Under the pieces are notes generated by a model. The model made no database searches. It saw only the letters and a list, made by a program, of their open reading frames with translations, and was not told the DNA's origin. From positions 124,001 to 188,000 of the forward strand of contig JAFXTS010000025.1 in NCBI GenBank assembly GCA_017535665.1: a stretch of DNA of 64,000 bases, read 5' to 3'. The translations under genes and the position numbers were made by a program. The stretch is from Bacteroidales bacterium (lineage in GTDB: Bacteria; Bacteroidota; Bacteroidia; Bacteroidales; WCHB1-69). Below, piece by piece: positions 44,437 through 53,922 of the stretch (positions are counted from its first letter, which is position 1; each line of letters opens with the position of its first letter).

Positions 44437-44784
44437 ATGCAGATTGAAGTTCTTAAATCAAAAATACATCGCGTCACAGTTACCGAAGCCGACATCAACT
44501 ATGTGGGAAGCATCACCATTGATGAGACCTTGATGGAGGCCGCTAATCTCATTGAGAATGAGAAAGTTCAGGTTCTTGACATGAACAATGGCGAACGGTT
44601 TGAAACCTACGTCATCAAAGGGAAACGCGACTCCGGCGTCATCTGTCTCAACGGGCCGGCGGCCCGAAAAGTGCTGGTGGGCGACATCGTGGTCATCATC
44701 TCCTACTGCACCATGGATTTCGAAGAAGCCAAAACCTTCAAACCCACAGTCATCTTCCCCGAAAACAACCGAGTGGGAAAATAA
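44437..44784 (+). CDS. panD: Aspartate 1-decarboxylase proenzyme
   Basis: PanD makes beta-alanine for PanC and needs self-cleavage between Gly24 and Ser25 to form a pyruvoyl group; the site NYVGSITID is intact. The 115-residue length and the [20 protein letters not shown] segment are normal. It is co-transcribed with panC. Confidence 0.95.
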   Translation: MQIEVLKSKIHRVTVTEADINYVGSITIDETLMEAANLIENEKVQVLDMNNGERFETYVIKGKRDSGVICLNGPAARKVLVGDIVVIISYCTMDFEEAKTFKPTVIFPENNRVGK

Positions 44785-44785
44785 G

Positions 44786-44840
44786 AATTGAAAATTGAAA
44801 ATAATTGTAAATTGTACATTGTAAATTATTAATTGTTAGA
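44786..44840. repeat. AT-rich repeat between panD and gpmA
   Basis: GAATTGAAAATTGAAAATAATTGTAAATTGTACATTGTAAATTATTAATTG: heptad-type and ATTGTA(C/A) repeats, like those embedded in the coding region at 21172-21206. Confidence 0.55.
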
Positions 44841-44841
44841 T

Positions 44842-45591
44842 ATGCACAGATTAGTATTGATTCGCCACGGCGAAAGTGAATGGAACAAAGCCAATCTCTT
44901 TACAGGTTGGACGGATGTAGATCTTTCTGAAAAAGGATTACAGGAGGCTGCAGAGGCTGGCATCGCACTGAAAGAGGCTGGTTTCCAATTTGAATATGCT
45001 TACACTTCCTTCTTAAAACGCGCCATCAAGACCTTGAACATCGTTCTGGAAAAGATGGATCAGCTGTGGATTCCTGTGGAGAAAAGCTGGCGCTTGAACG
45101 AGAAACATTACGGCGCCCTCCAGGGTTTCAACAAAGCCGAAATGACAGAGAAATATGGTCCTGAAAAGATCAAACAGTGGCGCAGAAGTTACGACATCCG
45201 TCCCGAGAGTCTGACCGACGACGACGAGCGCAATCCCGCCCTCGACCCGCGCTACAAGAACATCGACGACCCGATGGCCAAGCCTCACACCGAGGCACTT
45301 TGCGACACCATCGCCCGTATCATCCCTTACTGGGAGAACGTCATTCTTCCCAGAGTGAAAAGCTCCAACGACATCATCATCGCCGCCCACGGCAACAGTC
45401 TGCGCGGCATCATCAAGGTGCTCAAGAACATCTCCGACGAGGACATTATCGGTCTCAACCTGCCCACCGGCATCCCGTACGTCTTCGAATTCGATGACAA
45501 CATGCAGCTTCAGAAGGACTATTTCCTCGCTGATGAGGAGAAAGTGAAAGCGCTGATGGACGCAGTCGCCAATCAGGGCAATAAAAAGTAA
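44842..45591 (+). CDS. gpmA: 2,3-bisphosphoglycerate-dependent phosphoglycerate mutase
   Basis: GpmA interconverts 3- and 2-phosphoglycerate. The 249-residue protein has the phosphohistidine motif [10 protein letters not shown] (His9), the [16 protein letters not shown] segment, and the second histidine in [10 protein letters not shown] start at the ATG at 44842; a TTG nine bases earlier is in frame but unlikely. It lies in a run with typA downstream (36 bases). Confidence 0.95.
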   Translation: MHRLVLIRHGESEWNKANLFTGWTDVDLSEKGLQEAAEAGIALKEAGFQFEYAYTSFLKRAIKTLNIVLEKMDQLWIPVEKSWRLNEKHYGALQGFNKAEMTEKYGPEKIKQWRRSYDIRPESLTDDDERNPALDPRYKNIDDPMAKPHTEALCDTIARIIPYWENVILPRVKSSNDIIIAAHGNSLRGIIKVLKNISDEDIIGLNLPTGIPYVFEFDDNMQLQKDYFLADEEKVKALMDAVANQGNKK

Positions 45592-45627
45592 TTCATCCTT
45601 TATAAACATAACGAAAAACAACATACA

Positions 45628-47451
45628 GTGCAGAAAATCAAAAACATAGCCATTATCGCCCACGTTGACCACGGCAAAACTACGCTCGTGGATCGTTTCC
45701 TTTACCAGAGCAACCTGTTCCGCAAGGACCAGCAACAGCAGGAGTTGTTGCTCGACAACAACGATCTGGAGCGCGAACGCGGCATCACCATCTTGTCGAA
45801 GAATGTTTCCGTAAGATATAAGGACTACAAAATCAACATCATCGACACTCCCGGCCACAGCGACTTTGGCGGTGAGGTGGAGCGCGTGTTGAACATGGCC
45901 GACGGCGTACTGCTGATTGTGGATGCTTTGGAAGGCCCGATGCCGCAAACCCGCTTCGTATGCCAGAAGGCCATCGAGATGGGACTGAAACCCATCGTGG
46001 TCATCAACAAAGTGGATAAGCCCAACTGCAACCCGGAACTGGCGCAAGAGGCTGTGTTTGAGCTGATGTTCAACCTCGGTGCCACCGACGACCAGCTGGA
46101 TTTTCCCACTGTATATGGTTCGGCCAAGCAGGGCTGGATGGGTCCTGACTGGAGAACGCCTACTGAGGACGTGAGCTATCTTTTGGAAAAGATTATCGAA
46201 GTGATTCCCGACCCGAAAGTGGAAGAGGGTAACCTTCAGATGATGATCTCCTCCTTGGACTACTCCTCCTATGTAGGACGTATCGCCATCGGCAAACTGA
46301 AGAGAGGTACTTTGGACTGGGGGCAGAACGTCACCCTCGTAAAACGCGACGGCACCCATATCCAATCCAAAATCAAGGAGTTATATGTTTTTGAGGGGTT
46401 GGGAAAAGAGAAGATGAAACAGACCATCTACCCGGGTGAAATCTGCGCCGTGTTAGGTTTGGACAACTTCGACATTGGCGACACCATCGCCGACTTTGAA
46501 AATCCGGAACCGCTGCCGCCCATCAAGGTGGACGAGCCCACCATGAGCATGTTGTTCACCATCAACAACTCACCTTTCTTTGGAAAAGAGGGTAAATATG
46601 TAACTTCCAGACATTTGCGCGACAGACTTTTCCTCGAATTGGAGAAAAACCTGGCTTTGCGCGTGGAAGAGACCGACTCCCCTGACCGTTTGAACGTCTT
46701 CGGACGTGGCATTCTGCACTTGTCGGTGCTTATCGAGACCATGCGTCGCGAAGGCTACGAATTGCAAGTAGGTCAGCCTCAAGTAATTGTAAAAGAGATT
46801 GACGGGGTAAAATGCGAACCTGTTGAGCAACTCACCGTGCTGGTGCCCGAAGAGTTCTCCAGCCGTGTCATCGACTACGTTTCGCGCCGGAAAGGTACCA
46901 TGACCTCCATGGATACCGTCGGCGACCGCATCCACCTCAACTTTGAGATTCCGTCGCGTGGTATCATCGGTTTGAGAAACCAGGTACTCACCGCCACCGA
47001 AGGCGAGGCCATCATGTCGCACCGTTTCTTGGAGTACCAGCCGTGGAAGGGCGAGATTCCAGGCCGTCATTGCGGCGCGCTCATCTCCATGGAGACCGGC
47101 CAGTCGTTCCCGTACGCCATCAACAAGCTGCAAGACCGCGGCTCATTCTTCATCGAGCCCAACGACATGGTGTATGAGGGACAGGTCATCGGCGAGCATA
47201 TCCGTCAGGACGACTTGGTGATTAATGTGTGTAAGTCGAAGCAACTCAGCAACATGCGTGCAGCCGGTTCGGACGAAAAGATGCGCATTGCTCCTGCCGT
47301 GAAACTCTCATTGGAAGAGTACATGGAGTTCATCGCCAACGATGAGTACCTTGAAGTCACTCCCAAGTCGTTGAGAGTCAGAAAAATCATCTTGAACGAT
47401 ATTGAGCGCAAGCGTGCCCGCCAGCGTGCGGAAGCCGCCAACGAAGAATAA
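45628..47451 (+). CDS. typA: Ribosome-associated GTPase TypA/BipA
   Basis: TypA is a translational GTPase related to EF-G that aids 50S assembly and stress responses. The 607-residue protein has G1 AHVDHGKTT (11-19), switch ERGITI, G3 [15 protein letters not shown]4 NKVDKP, and a BipA-specific C-terminal domain ending [20 protein letters not shown]. It starts with GTG at 45628, since the conserved [15 protein letters not shown] follows immediately. Length is normal. Confidence 0.96.
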   Translation: MQKIKNIAIIAHVDHGKTTLVDRFLYQSNLFRKDQQQQELLLDNNDLERERGITILSKNVSVRYKDYKINIIDTPGHSDFGGEVERVLNMADGVLLIVDALEGPMPQTRFVCQKAIEMGLKPIVVINKVDKPNCNPELAQEAVFELMFNLGATDDQLDFPTVYGSAKQGWMGPDWRTPTEDVSYLLEKIIEVIPDPKVEEGNLQMMISSLDYSSYVGRIAIGKLKRGTLDWGQNVTLVKRDGTHIQSKIKELYVFEGLGKEKMKQTIYPGEICAVLGLDNFDIGDTIADFENPEPLPPIKVDEPTMSMLFTINNSPFFGKEGKYVTSRHLRDRLFLELEKNLALRVEETDSPDRLNVFGRGILHLSVLIETMRREGYELQVGQPQVIVKEIDGVKCEPVEQLTVLVPEEFSSRVIDYVSRRKGTMTSMDTVGDRIHLNFEIPSRGIIGLRNQVLTATEGEAIMSHRFLEYQPWKGEIPGRHCGALISMETGQSFPYAINKLQDRGSFFIEPNDMVYEGQVIGEHIRQDDLVINVCKSKQLSNMRAAGSDEKMRIAPAVKLSLEEYMEFIANDEYLEVTPKSLRVRKIILNDIERKRARQRAEAANEE

Positions 47452-47471
47452 ACCATTCCAAAACACCTGCG

Positions 47472-48416
47472 ATGAGCAACGAAACCAAACCCTACGCGAT
47501 CGGCATTGACATGGGCGGCACCAACACCGACATCGGGCTGGTGGACCGCGACGGACATTGTCTGGCGCGCAAGAACCTGCCGATGGGCCGTTACACGGAA
47601 ATCGGAGCGTATGTAGCCGACGTGGCGGCTGCGATTCACCAGTTAGTAGCCGATAGAAACCTCACCTTCAGCGAGATAGCAGGAGCCGGCATCGGGGCGC
47701 CGAACGGCAACTTTTTCACCGGCTGCATTGAGCACGCCTCCAACCTCGTCTTCACGGGGGTGGTTCCGTTAGCGAAACTGTTGGGCGAGCAACTGCCGGT
47801 GCCGGTAGCGCTGACCAACGATGCCAACGCGGCGGCTTTGGGAGAGAAGGTGTATGGCGGGGCTCGCAATATGAACGACTTCATCGTCATCACGCTCGGC
47901 ACGGGCGTGGGCAGCGGCATCTTCGCCGACGGCAAGTTGGTATATGGCCACGACGGTTTTGGCGGCGAGGTGGGGCACACGATCCTACACCCCGGCGGTC
48001 GGTTGTGCACCTGCGGCCGGAAAGGCTGTTTGGAAGAGTACGCCTCAGCACGCGGCATCATTCAGAATTACAGAGAGGTATGTGAAGAAAACAGACGTGA
48101 GGCCTACATCGAAGCTGACTGCCGCTGGCTGACGGAAGCGGCCAACAAGGGCGACATGATGGCCATTCGCGCATGGGAGGTTACCGCATGGCACCTTGGC
48201 ATCGGTATTGCCAATGCCGCCACTACGTTAGCGCCGGAGGCTATCTTCCTGATGGGGGGCATCATCAACGCAGGGCGCTGGCTTTTCGACCCGCTGCGCG
48301 CGATTTTCAACGAGCACCTGCTCTGTATGCAAAAGGGCAAAATTACCATCCTTCCCACCCAACTCAACGCCAACGACGCTGCCATCCTCGGCGCAGCGGC
48401 CTTAGTACAGCTATAA
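47472..48416 (+). CDS. ROK-family sugar kinase (glucokinase-like)
   Basis: This 314-residue protein has the ASKHA phosphate loop GIDMGGTNTDIGLV (11-24), the ExGH-type GGEVGHTIL and the zinc motif CTCGRKGCLEEYAS (about 178-191). ROK proteins of this length without an HTH are sugar kinases, often glucokinases. The exact sugar is not set by sequence alone. Its stop overlaps the start of the dGTPase gene (TAATG), so translation is coupled. Confidence 0.9.
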   Translation: MSNETKPYAIGIDMGGTNTDIGLVDRDGHCLARKNLPMGRYTEIGAYVADVAAAIHQLVADRNLTFSEIAGAGIGAPNGNFFTGCIEHASNLVFTGVVPLAKLLGEQLPVPVALTNDANAAALGEKVYGGARNMNDFIVITLGTGVGSGIFADGKLVYGHDGFGGEVGHTILHPGGRLCTCGRKGCLEEYASARGIIQNYREVCEENRREAYIEADCRWLTEAANKGDMMAIRAWEVTAWHLGIGIANAATTLAPEAIFLMGGIINAGRWLFDPLRAIFNEHLLCMQKGKITILPTQLNANDAAILGAAALVQL

Positions 48417-49735
48417 TGATGGACTGGAACCGGCTCCTCACCACCGAACGCATCCGTCCGTCGCAGCGGCAGACCGATGCCCGCAACGCCTTCGAAAGCG
48501 ACTTCGGACGCATCATCTTCAGTCCGGCTACCCGCCGAATGCACGCCAAAACGCAGGTATTTCCGCTGACCGAAAACGACAACATCCACTCGCGCCTCAC
48601 CCACTCATTAGAGGTGATGTCGGTGGGGCATTCTTTTAGCATCCGTTGCTGCGAAAGTCCTGTTATACAGCAACGTGCGAACTGCGACACGCTGGAACTT
48701 TTCCGCAAAATCACCCTCATTTTGGAGAACGCCTGTCTCATTCACGACATTGGCAACCCGCCGTTCGGACATTTCGGAGAGACCGTCATCCAGGACTATT
48801 TCAAGGAGTTTTTCAGTCAGAAAGATGTGCCGTTGCAGTTGACGGAAGAGGAGCAGCGCGACTTCATCCATTTCGATGGGAATGCGCAGGGGCTGCGTGT
48901 GCTCACCAAACTGCAGAGTGTGAACGACTGTTATGGGTTGAACCTCACCTGCCCTACGTTGGCCGCCTGCGTCAAATATCCCAACTTTGGTGCGATAGAC
49001 AAAAGCCGCATTGAGACCAAAAAGGTAGGCGTTTTTCAATCGGAAAAATCTTATTTACAGTCAATTGCAGAAAAATGCGGATTAATGGTGAATGGACGGA
49101 TGGTACGCCACCCGCTGTGCTATCTGGTGGAGGCCGCCGATTCCATCTGCTATCTCACCATGGATTTGGAGGACGGTTTCAAGAACAATCTGTACAGTCT
49201 CAACATGCTGAGCGAGGCCATCGGGCAAGATTTTCCGCTAATTTACGACATTCTGAAAGAGGACATTCCCGATAAAGCCAAAATTACCAACATTCGCAAT
49301 TCGCTGATTACCCAATTAGTAGAAACTGCATTCCGTAATTTTGAAGTTCATATTGAAGAGATTGAGAAAGGCACTTACAATCAAGAACTTATCTTTGCGG
49401 ATTCTCCATTGGCGAATCATCTACAGATATTCTGCATTGAAAAAATCTTTTCCATTGAAAGCATTTATGAATTGGAGATGTTGGGCAGCAATGTATTGAG
49501 GGGGCTTTTGGACTTTTTCATCACCTCATTATTTATCAAAGGAAAAGAGTATCGGAAAAGAGCGCTTAAACTACTGTCTAATAGCATTGTAGAGGTGGCT
49601 CTGAAAGAGTGTGAGGTGGCACGATTTGAGGAGCAGCCCGACTATTACCAACTGCGCGTGGTAGTGGATCATCTGTCGGGAATGACGGACCGCTACGCAC
49701 TGAAAGTTTTCCGTAAAATTTCAGGGATGAATTGA
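48416..49735 (+). CDS. dgt: Deoxyguanosine triphosphate triphosphohydrolase
   Basis: This enzyme hydrolyses dNTPs to deoxynucleoside and triphosphate. The 439-residue HD-domain protein has the metal motif HSRLTHSLEV (about 58-67), HD in CLIHDIGNPPFGHFGE (about 105-120), and a later D in VEAADSICYLTMDLED. The start ATG at 48416 shares bases with the ROK stop; the frame further upstream is a shadow of that gene. dgt activity affects dNTP pools and phage resistance in some bacteria. Confidence 0.92.
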   Translation: MMDWNRLLTTERIRPSQRQTDARNAFESDFGRIIFSPATRRMHAKTQVFPLTENDNIHSRLTHSLEVMSVGHSFSIRCCESPVIQQRANCDTLELFRKITLILENACLIHDIGNPPFGHFGETVIQDYFKEFFSQKDVPLQLTEEEQRDFIHFDGNAQGLRVLTKLQSVNDCYGLNLTCPTLAACVKYPNFGAIDKSRIETKKVGVFQSEKSYLQSIAEKCGLMVNGRMVRHPLCYLVEAADSICYLTMDLEDGFKNNLYSLNMLSEAIGQDFPLIYDILKEDIPDKAKITNIRNSLITQLVETAFRNFEVHIEEIEKGTYNQELIFADSPLANHLQIFCIEKIFSIESIYELEMLGSNVLRGLLDFFITSLFIKGKEYRKRALKLLSNSIVEVALKECEVARFEEQPDYYQLRVVVDHLSGMTDRYALKVFRKISGMN

Positions 49736-49767
49736 GTTGTGGCTGCGGTGCATTGGAAGATTTGTTG

Positions 49768-49775
49768 TACATTTG
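49768..49775 (+). promoter_or_regulatory. -7 promoter element of rfbD
   Basis: TACATTTG matches TAnnTTTG, 27 bases before the ATG at 49803. Confidence 0.65.
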
Positions 49776-49802
49776 CAAACTGAAAATTTCTACACCTTTA
49801 AC

Positions 49803-50705
49803 ATGCAGCAAAACGTCCTCGTAACCGGTGCTAACGGTCAGTTAGGCAAAAGCTTACAAGCCCTTGCACCCCAATATTCTGAAGATTTCCGCTTCATTTT
49901 CACGGATGTGGAAGAGTTGGACATCACGCAGCCGGATGCCATACGGGAGATGATGCGGCGCGAAAAGGTGCAGTGCATCATCAATGCGGCGGCGTACACG
50001 GCGGTTGATAAGGCCGAGAGTGATGTAGAAAAGGCCTACCTACTGAATGAGACAGCGGTTTCACTTCTGGCCCAAGCTGCACAAGAATCGAATGCCCTAC
50101 TCATACACGTATCCACCGACTATGTATTTGACGGTCAGAGCAAAACGCCCTACACGCCCGACATGATGCCGAATCCATTATCGGTATATGGGAAGTCGAA
50201 ATGGGCGGGCGAGCAGGCCATCATGCGCAGCGGCTGCAAGGCCGTGATTGTGCGTACCGAATGGCTCTACTCTCCTTACGGCAACAACTTTGTGAAAACC
50301 ATGCTGCGGTTGGCTTCCACCAAAGAAAGCATTGGGGTAGTGAATGACCAGGTAGGCTGTCCCACTTTGGCGGCCGACTTGGCGAATCTGCTCATCCGCA
50401 TCCTGCAACAATCTGATAATCTGAAAGATGTATCAGTCTATCATTTTGCAAACAGCGGAAAATGCTCGTGGTATGACTTTGCCTGTGAGATTATGCAGTT
50501 GGCAGAAAAGGAGATGGGAAAACGCTGCCAAGTCAATCCCATCAGCACGGCTGAATATCCCACGGCGGCCACAAGACCCAACTTTTCGCTTTTCGACCTG
50601 TCTAAAACGGCACAAGACTTCCACTTCGACATTCCCGACTGGCGGGACAGTCTCCGAGCCGTCTTCCCGCAAATCTGCCATAACTTCTTGAACGACATTC
50701 GATAA
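49803..50705 (+). CDS. rfbD: dTDP-4-dehydrorhamnose reductase
   Basis: RfbD makes dTDP-L-rhamnose, the rhamnose donor for O-antigen and other glycans. The 300-residue SDR protein has the GANGQLG nucleotide motif (9-15), NAAAYTAVDKAE, the STDYVFDG segment and the catalytic YGKSK (about 129-133). The start ATG at 49803 follows a promoter. rfbA, rfbB and rfbC are not adjacent, so rhamnose genes are dispersed or the partners are elsewhere. Confidence 0.93.
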   Translation: MQQNVLVTGANGQLGKSLQALAPQYSEDFRFIFTDVEELDITQPDAIREMMRREKVQCIINAAAYTAVDKAESDVEKAYLLNETAVSLLAQAAQESNALLIHVSTDYVFDGQSKTPYTPDMMPNPLSVYGKSKWAGEQAIMRSGCKAVIVRTEWLYSPYGNNFVKTMLRLASTKESIGVVNDQVGCPTLAADLANLLIRILQQSDNLKDVSVYHFANSGKCSWYDFACEIMQLAEKEMGKRCQVNPISTAEYPTAATRPNFSLFDLSKTAQDFHFDIPDWRDSLRAVFPQICHNFLNDIR

Positions 50706-50724
50706 CCTTCTAAAAAGTACAGTT

Positions 50725-51366
50725 ATGAAAAAGATTATCGTCATCCTGATCATGTTGAGCCTCACGGTGGTGGGCGTTGCCCAAAAGACCGACGGAGGCG
50801 CCAATGCCATCATGCAAGAGCTGGACACCAAGTACAAAGGTTTCACCACGATGAAGATCAACTACACCTATAAAGCCGAAAAAGAGAAAAAAATCCTGTC
50901 GGCTCTGTCGGGTGTGGCGCTCATCAAAGGTGACCAATACTACATCACCTTCGACGACCAAGTGTTTTATTGCGATGGAACGACGATGTGGAACTACCAA
51001 AAATCCACCAACGAGGTTTCAATTTACGACTACGAGGAGAGCGACGATGACGCTTTGAATCCTGCCAAGATGCTGGCCACGTGGTCGAAAGAGTTCACTG
51101 CCAAGTTCATACGGGAAGATACCGAAAAAAACAAGGCGGTGCAAATCATCGACCTTACGCCGAAGAAAGGGCAGTCGTACTACAAAATCAGAATTGTGGT
51201 GGACAAGGCGAAGAAAGAGATTGTGCGCACCTCCATTTACGAAAAAGACAACACCATTTACACCTACTATTTCGACACTTTCACCACCAACACTGCCATG
51301 GACGACAGCACCTTCAAGTTCAACAAGTCGAAGTACCCGGGAGTTGAAGTTAATGATATGAGATAA
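50725..51366 (+). CDS. lolA: LolA-like outer-membrane lipoprotein carrier protein
   Basis: LolA ferries lipoproteins across the periplasm. The 213-residue protein has a signal peptide (...SLTVVGVAQ), followed by MQELDTKYKGFTTMKINYTYKAE, a KGDQYYITFDDQVFYCDGTTMWNYQKSTNEVSIYDY segment and a TPKKGQ...KIRIVVDKAKKEIVRTSIYEKDNT region, the usual LolA half-barrel order. It precedes tamL by 2 bases, so both outer-membrane biogenesis genes are co-transcribed. Confidence 0.88.
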   Translation: MKKIIVILIMLSLTVVGVAQKTDGGANAIMQELDTKYKGFTTMKINYTYKAEKEKKILSALSGVALIKGDQYYITFDDQVFYCDGTTMWNYQKSTNEVSIYDYEESDDDALNPAKMLATWSKEFTAKFIREDTEKNKAVQIIDLTPKKGQSYYKIRIVVDKAKKEIVRTSIYEKDNTIYTYYFDTFTTNTAMDDSTFKFNKSKYPGVEVNDMR

Positions 51367-51368
51367 CG

Positions 51369-53810
51369 ATGCGAAGACTCCTGTTCCCCCTTATTATTCT
51401 TGGCCTGCTGTTGAGTGCCTGCAATCCGTCGAGGCATTTGGCGGATGGCGAGTACATGCTGACCAAGAACAGCGTGAAGGTGGTGGACAAAAATCGGGAC
51501 GTGCTGTTGGATGACCTCAGCTACATGGTGCGTCCCATCACCAACAAGAAGTTTTTGGATGTATTCCCCATTCGCACCAGTCTGTATGTCAACAACCTGC
51601 CCAAAACCGACTCGGCGGGAAATGTCATCAAGGACACGAAATTCATGCAGAAGATGCGCAATGCGGGTGAAGAGCCAGTATTGTTGGACACCAGCATGAT
51701 TTCCTATTCCTTGGACCAGATATACACGGCCACCAAGAACTGGGGCTATTTCGAGGCAAAGGCGTGGGACACCATCATTTACAAAGACCCCAACAAGCTG
51801 CATCCGCGCCGTCACAAGGCCGAAGTGATTTATTATGTGGAGGCTGGTGAGCCTTATTATATCAGGGACATCCGTTATTTTGTGGATATTTTCGAGTACA
51901 AGCGTATCATCCAGAAAGATACGGTGAACCGGCTCATCAACCCGGGCGACAAATACAATGCCGAGACATTGTTGGAAGAGAGAGACCGCATCGTTGGCAA
52001 CATCCGCGACAACGGCTATTACTATGTTTCCAACGACATCATCTCCTTCAGCATTGACACCATTCATGCGGCAGACTACCGCGACAAGAAGGGACATAAA
52101 ACGCTGGTTGTCAACATCCTCGTCAACTTCAACCGCATCAAAGACCCTGCTATCAAGGAAAATCACGCCTACAAGTTCTACTTCAACGATGTAACCATCT
52201 ATCCGAATTTCAACACACAAGCTGACTCGTCGCAGTTACTGACCACCAAATATCACCGCAGCAAGAGCGACAACACCAACTACTACATCGTCTCCACACG
52301 TCGCGACTCCATCCCCAAAAATGCCAAGGACAAGCCAGTACGCGACATCCGTCCGAGAATCTTGGTGGACAACATCCTCACCAAGAAGGGCGAGCCCTAT
52401 TCGGAATCGTTGGTCACCCGTTCGCGCAAGAAGCTCAACGACTTACGCAACTTCAGCTACCTTGATGTGGTGTTGATGGAAAATCCCGGCAAGCGCGATT
52501 CGACCAACAGGACAGGGCAGTTGGACACCTATTACTACATGAAACGCAACAAGTTACACTCTCTTTCCATCGAATTTGAAGCCCGCAGCGACAAAACCGA
52601 CTTGTCGCTCACCTATACCAACAAAAACCTGTTTCGCAGTGCTGAATTTTTCAGCATTAACGTTTATGGTGGTTTAGGCTTCCGTATTCGTACTAAGACC
52701 GAGGAAGAGCCGGCTGCTTTCGTTTGGGAAAACAAGGAAATAGGTGCCGAAGTCTCAATGGACTTCCCGCGTCTTCTTTTCTTCCGACAAACGCAAAAAA
52801 TTGACGCCACCACCTACAAGACCTCCATTAAACTCGGTGCACATTACGAGGACAGTTACCTATTCAACCGCGGCATTTACAATGCAGCCTTGATTTACAC
52901 ACTAGCCTACACCGCCAATCTCACCCATACTATCACACCGGCTGATTTGAGTATTATCGACATCCGTCCGAAAGGCGATGAGTTTTATGAAGTCATGTCA
53001 CTCTATTCCAAAGACTTCCAATCAAAATACAAGGACAACATCCTATTATCCTTCAAATACGGTCTCACCTACATCCATCCTTTTGCCAACACCCGGAACT
53101 CGCTCATCATTCGTTTGAAGTTGGAGTCATCGGGCATGTTATTGTCGAGCATCTGCGCGATGGCTAAGGCTCCCAAGGATGAATACGGGCACTATCTGAT
53201 TGCGAAACGCAACTATGGTAATTTCGAGTTGGCTGAGATAGACCTGCGGTACAGCTACACCATCAACAAAAACAACTCCATCGCCACGAGGTTCAACTTC
53301 GGATTGGGAATCCCGTTGTGGAATGCGCACACGATGCCGTTTGAAAAGAGCTTTTATTTGGGTGGTTCGAACAGCATGAGGGCATGGGACTACCGCACGC
53401 TGGGTCCGGGCTCGTACTACAACGAGGCCAATGAGAATCTTAAGAACGACATCCGTACGGGCGACATGAAGATAGAGGTGAACCTCGAGTACCGCGGCAC
53501 GCTGTACAAGTTCATCAAGTATGGTGTCTTTGTGGATGCCGGCAATATCTGGCTGACACACAAAGATGAAGACATGCCAAATGCTGAGTTCAACTTCGGG
53601 CGTTTCTACAAAGAAATTGCCTTAGGGGCTGGCGTGGGTATCCGTTTGGACTTCAACTTCTTCATCATCCGTGTGGATGCGGCTGTGCCGATTTACGACC
53701 CCTGCAAGGCGGAAGGCGACCATTGGATTGGAGTCGCGCCCACCGACAAGGGGCGGATGTGGCTCAACAGGCCCATCAATATCATATTTGGTATCGGACA
53801 CGCTTTTTAA
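51369..53810 (+). CDS. TamL-type Omp85 lipoprotein (BamA/TamA family)
   Basis: This 813-residue protein has a lipobox (LLLSAC, Cys near 18) and the NPSRHLADGEYMLTKNSVKV start typical of Bacteroidetes TamL. POTRA-like repeats (about 30-390) follow, then a C-terminal surface-antigen/Omp85 barrel with GGSNSMRAWDYRTLGPGSY (the conserved RGF/RAW loop) and the final FGIGHAF. TamL with TamB supports outer-membrane assembly; tamB is not adjacent here. It is downstream of lolA. Confidence 0.88.
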   Translation: MRRLLFPLIILGLLLSACNPSRHLADGEYMLTKNSVKVVDKNRDVLLDDLSYMVRPITNKKFLDVFPIRTSLYVNNLPKTDSAGNVIKDTKFMQKMRNAGEEPVLLDTSMISYSLDQIYTATKNWGYFEAKAWDTIIYKDPNKLHPRRHKAEVIYYVEAGEPYYIRDIRYFVDIFEYKRIIQKDTVNRLINPGDKYNAETLLEERDRIVGNIRDNGYYYVSNDIISFSIDTIHAADYRDKKGHKTLVVNILVNFNRIKDPAIKENHAYKFYFNDVTIYPNFNTQADSSQLLTTKYHRSKSDNTNYYIVSTRRDSIPKNAKDKPVRDIRPRILVDNILTKKGEPYSESLVTRSRKKLNDLRNFSYLDVVLMENPGKRDSTNRTGQLDTYYYMKRNKLHSLSIEFEARSDKTDLSLTYTNKNLFRSAEFFSINVYGGLGFRIRTKTEEEPAAFVWENKEIGAEVSMDFPRLLFFRQTQKIDATTYKTSIKLGAHYEDSYLFNRGIYNAALIYTLAYTANLTHTITPADLSIIDIRPKGDEFYEVMSLYSKDFQSKYKDNILLSFKYGLTYIHPFANTRNSLIIRLKLESSGMLLSSICAMAKAPKDEYGHYLIAKRNYGNFELAEIDLRYSYTINKNNSIATRFNFGLGIPLWNAHTMPFEKSFYLGGSNSMRAWDYRTLGPGSYYNEANENLKNDIRTGDMKIEVNLEYRGTLYKFIKYGVFVDAGNIWLTHKDEDMPNAEFNFGRFYKEIALGAGVGIRLDFNFFIIRVDAAVPIYDPCKAEGDHWIGVAPTDKGRMWLNRPINIIFGIGHAF

Positions 53811-53905
53811 ATTGAGAATGGAGAATTGAAAATTGAAAATTGAGAGTTGAAAGTTGAAAGTTGAGAGTTGAGAGTTGAGAAGTTAAGGAGTTAAGGAGTT
53901 AAGAA
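53807..53905. repeat. Heptad tandem repeat array (GAAAATTG / GAGAGTTG / AAGGAGTT)
   Basis: About 100 bases of imperfect 7-8 base units begin at the tamL stop: GAGAATTGAAAATTG units change gradually to GAGAGTTG and then to AAGGAGTTAAGGAGTTAAG. It is the longest such array in the window. Confidence 0.8.
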
Positions 53906-53922
53906 TTAGGGGGCACGGTAAA

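Noticed and set aside
45013..46365. 450-codon minus-strand open frame
   Set aside because: Antisense to gpmA and typA, both of which are certain; the product has no recognisable domain.
48173..48415. Upstream extension of the dGTPase gene
   Set aside because: It overlaps the ROK gene in another frame; the start overlapping the ROK stop gives the expected N-terminus.
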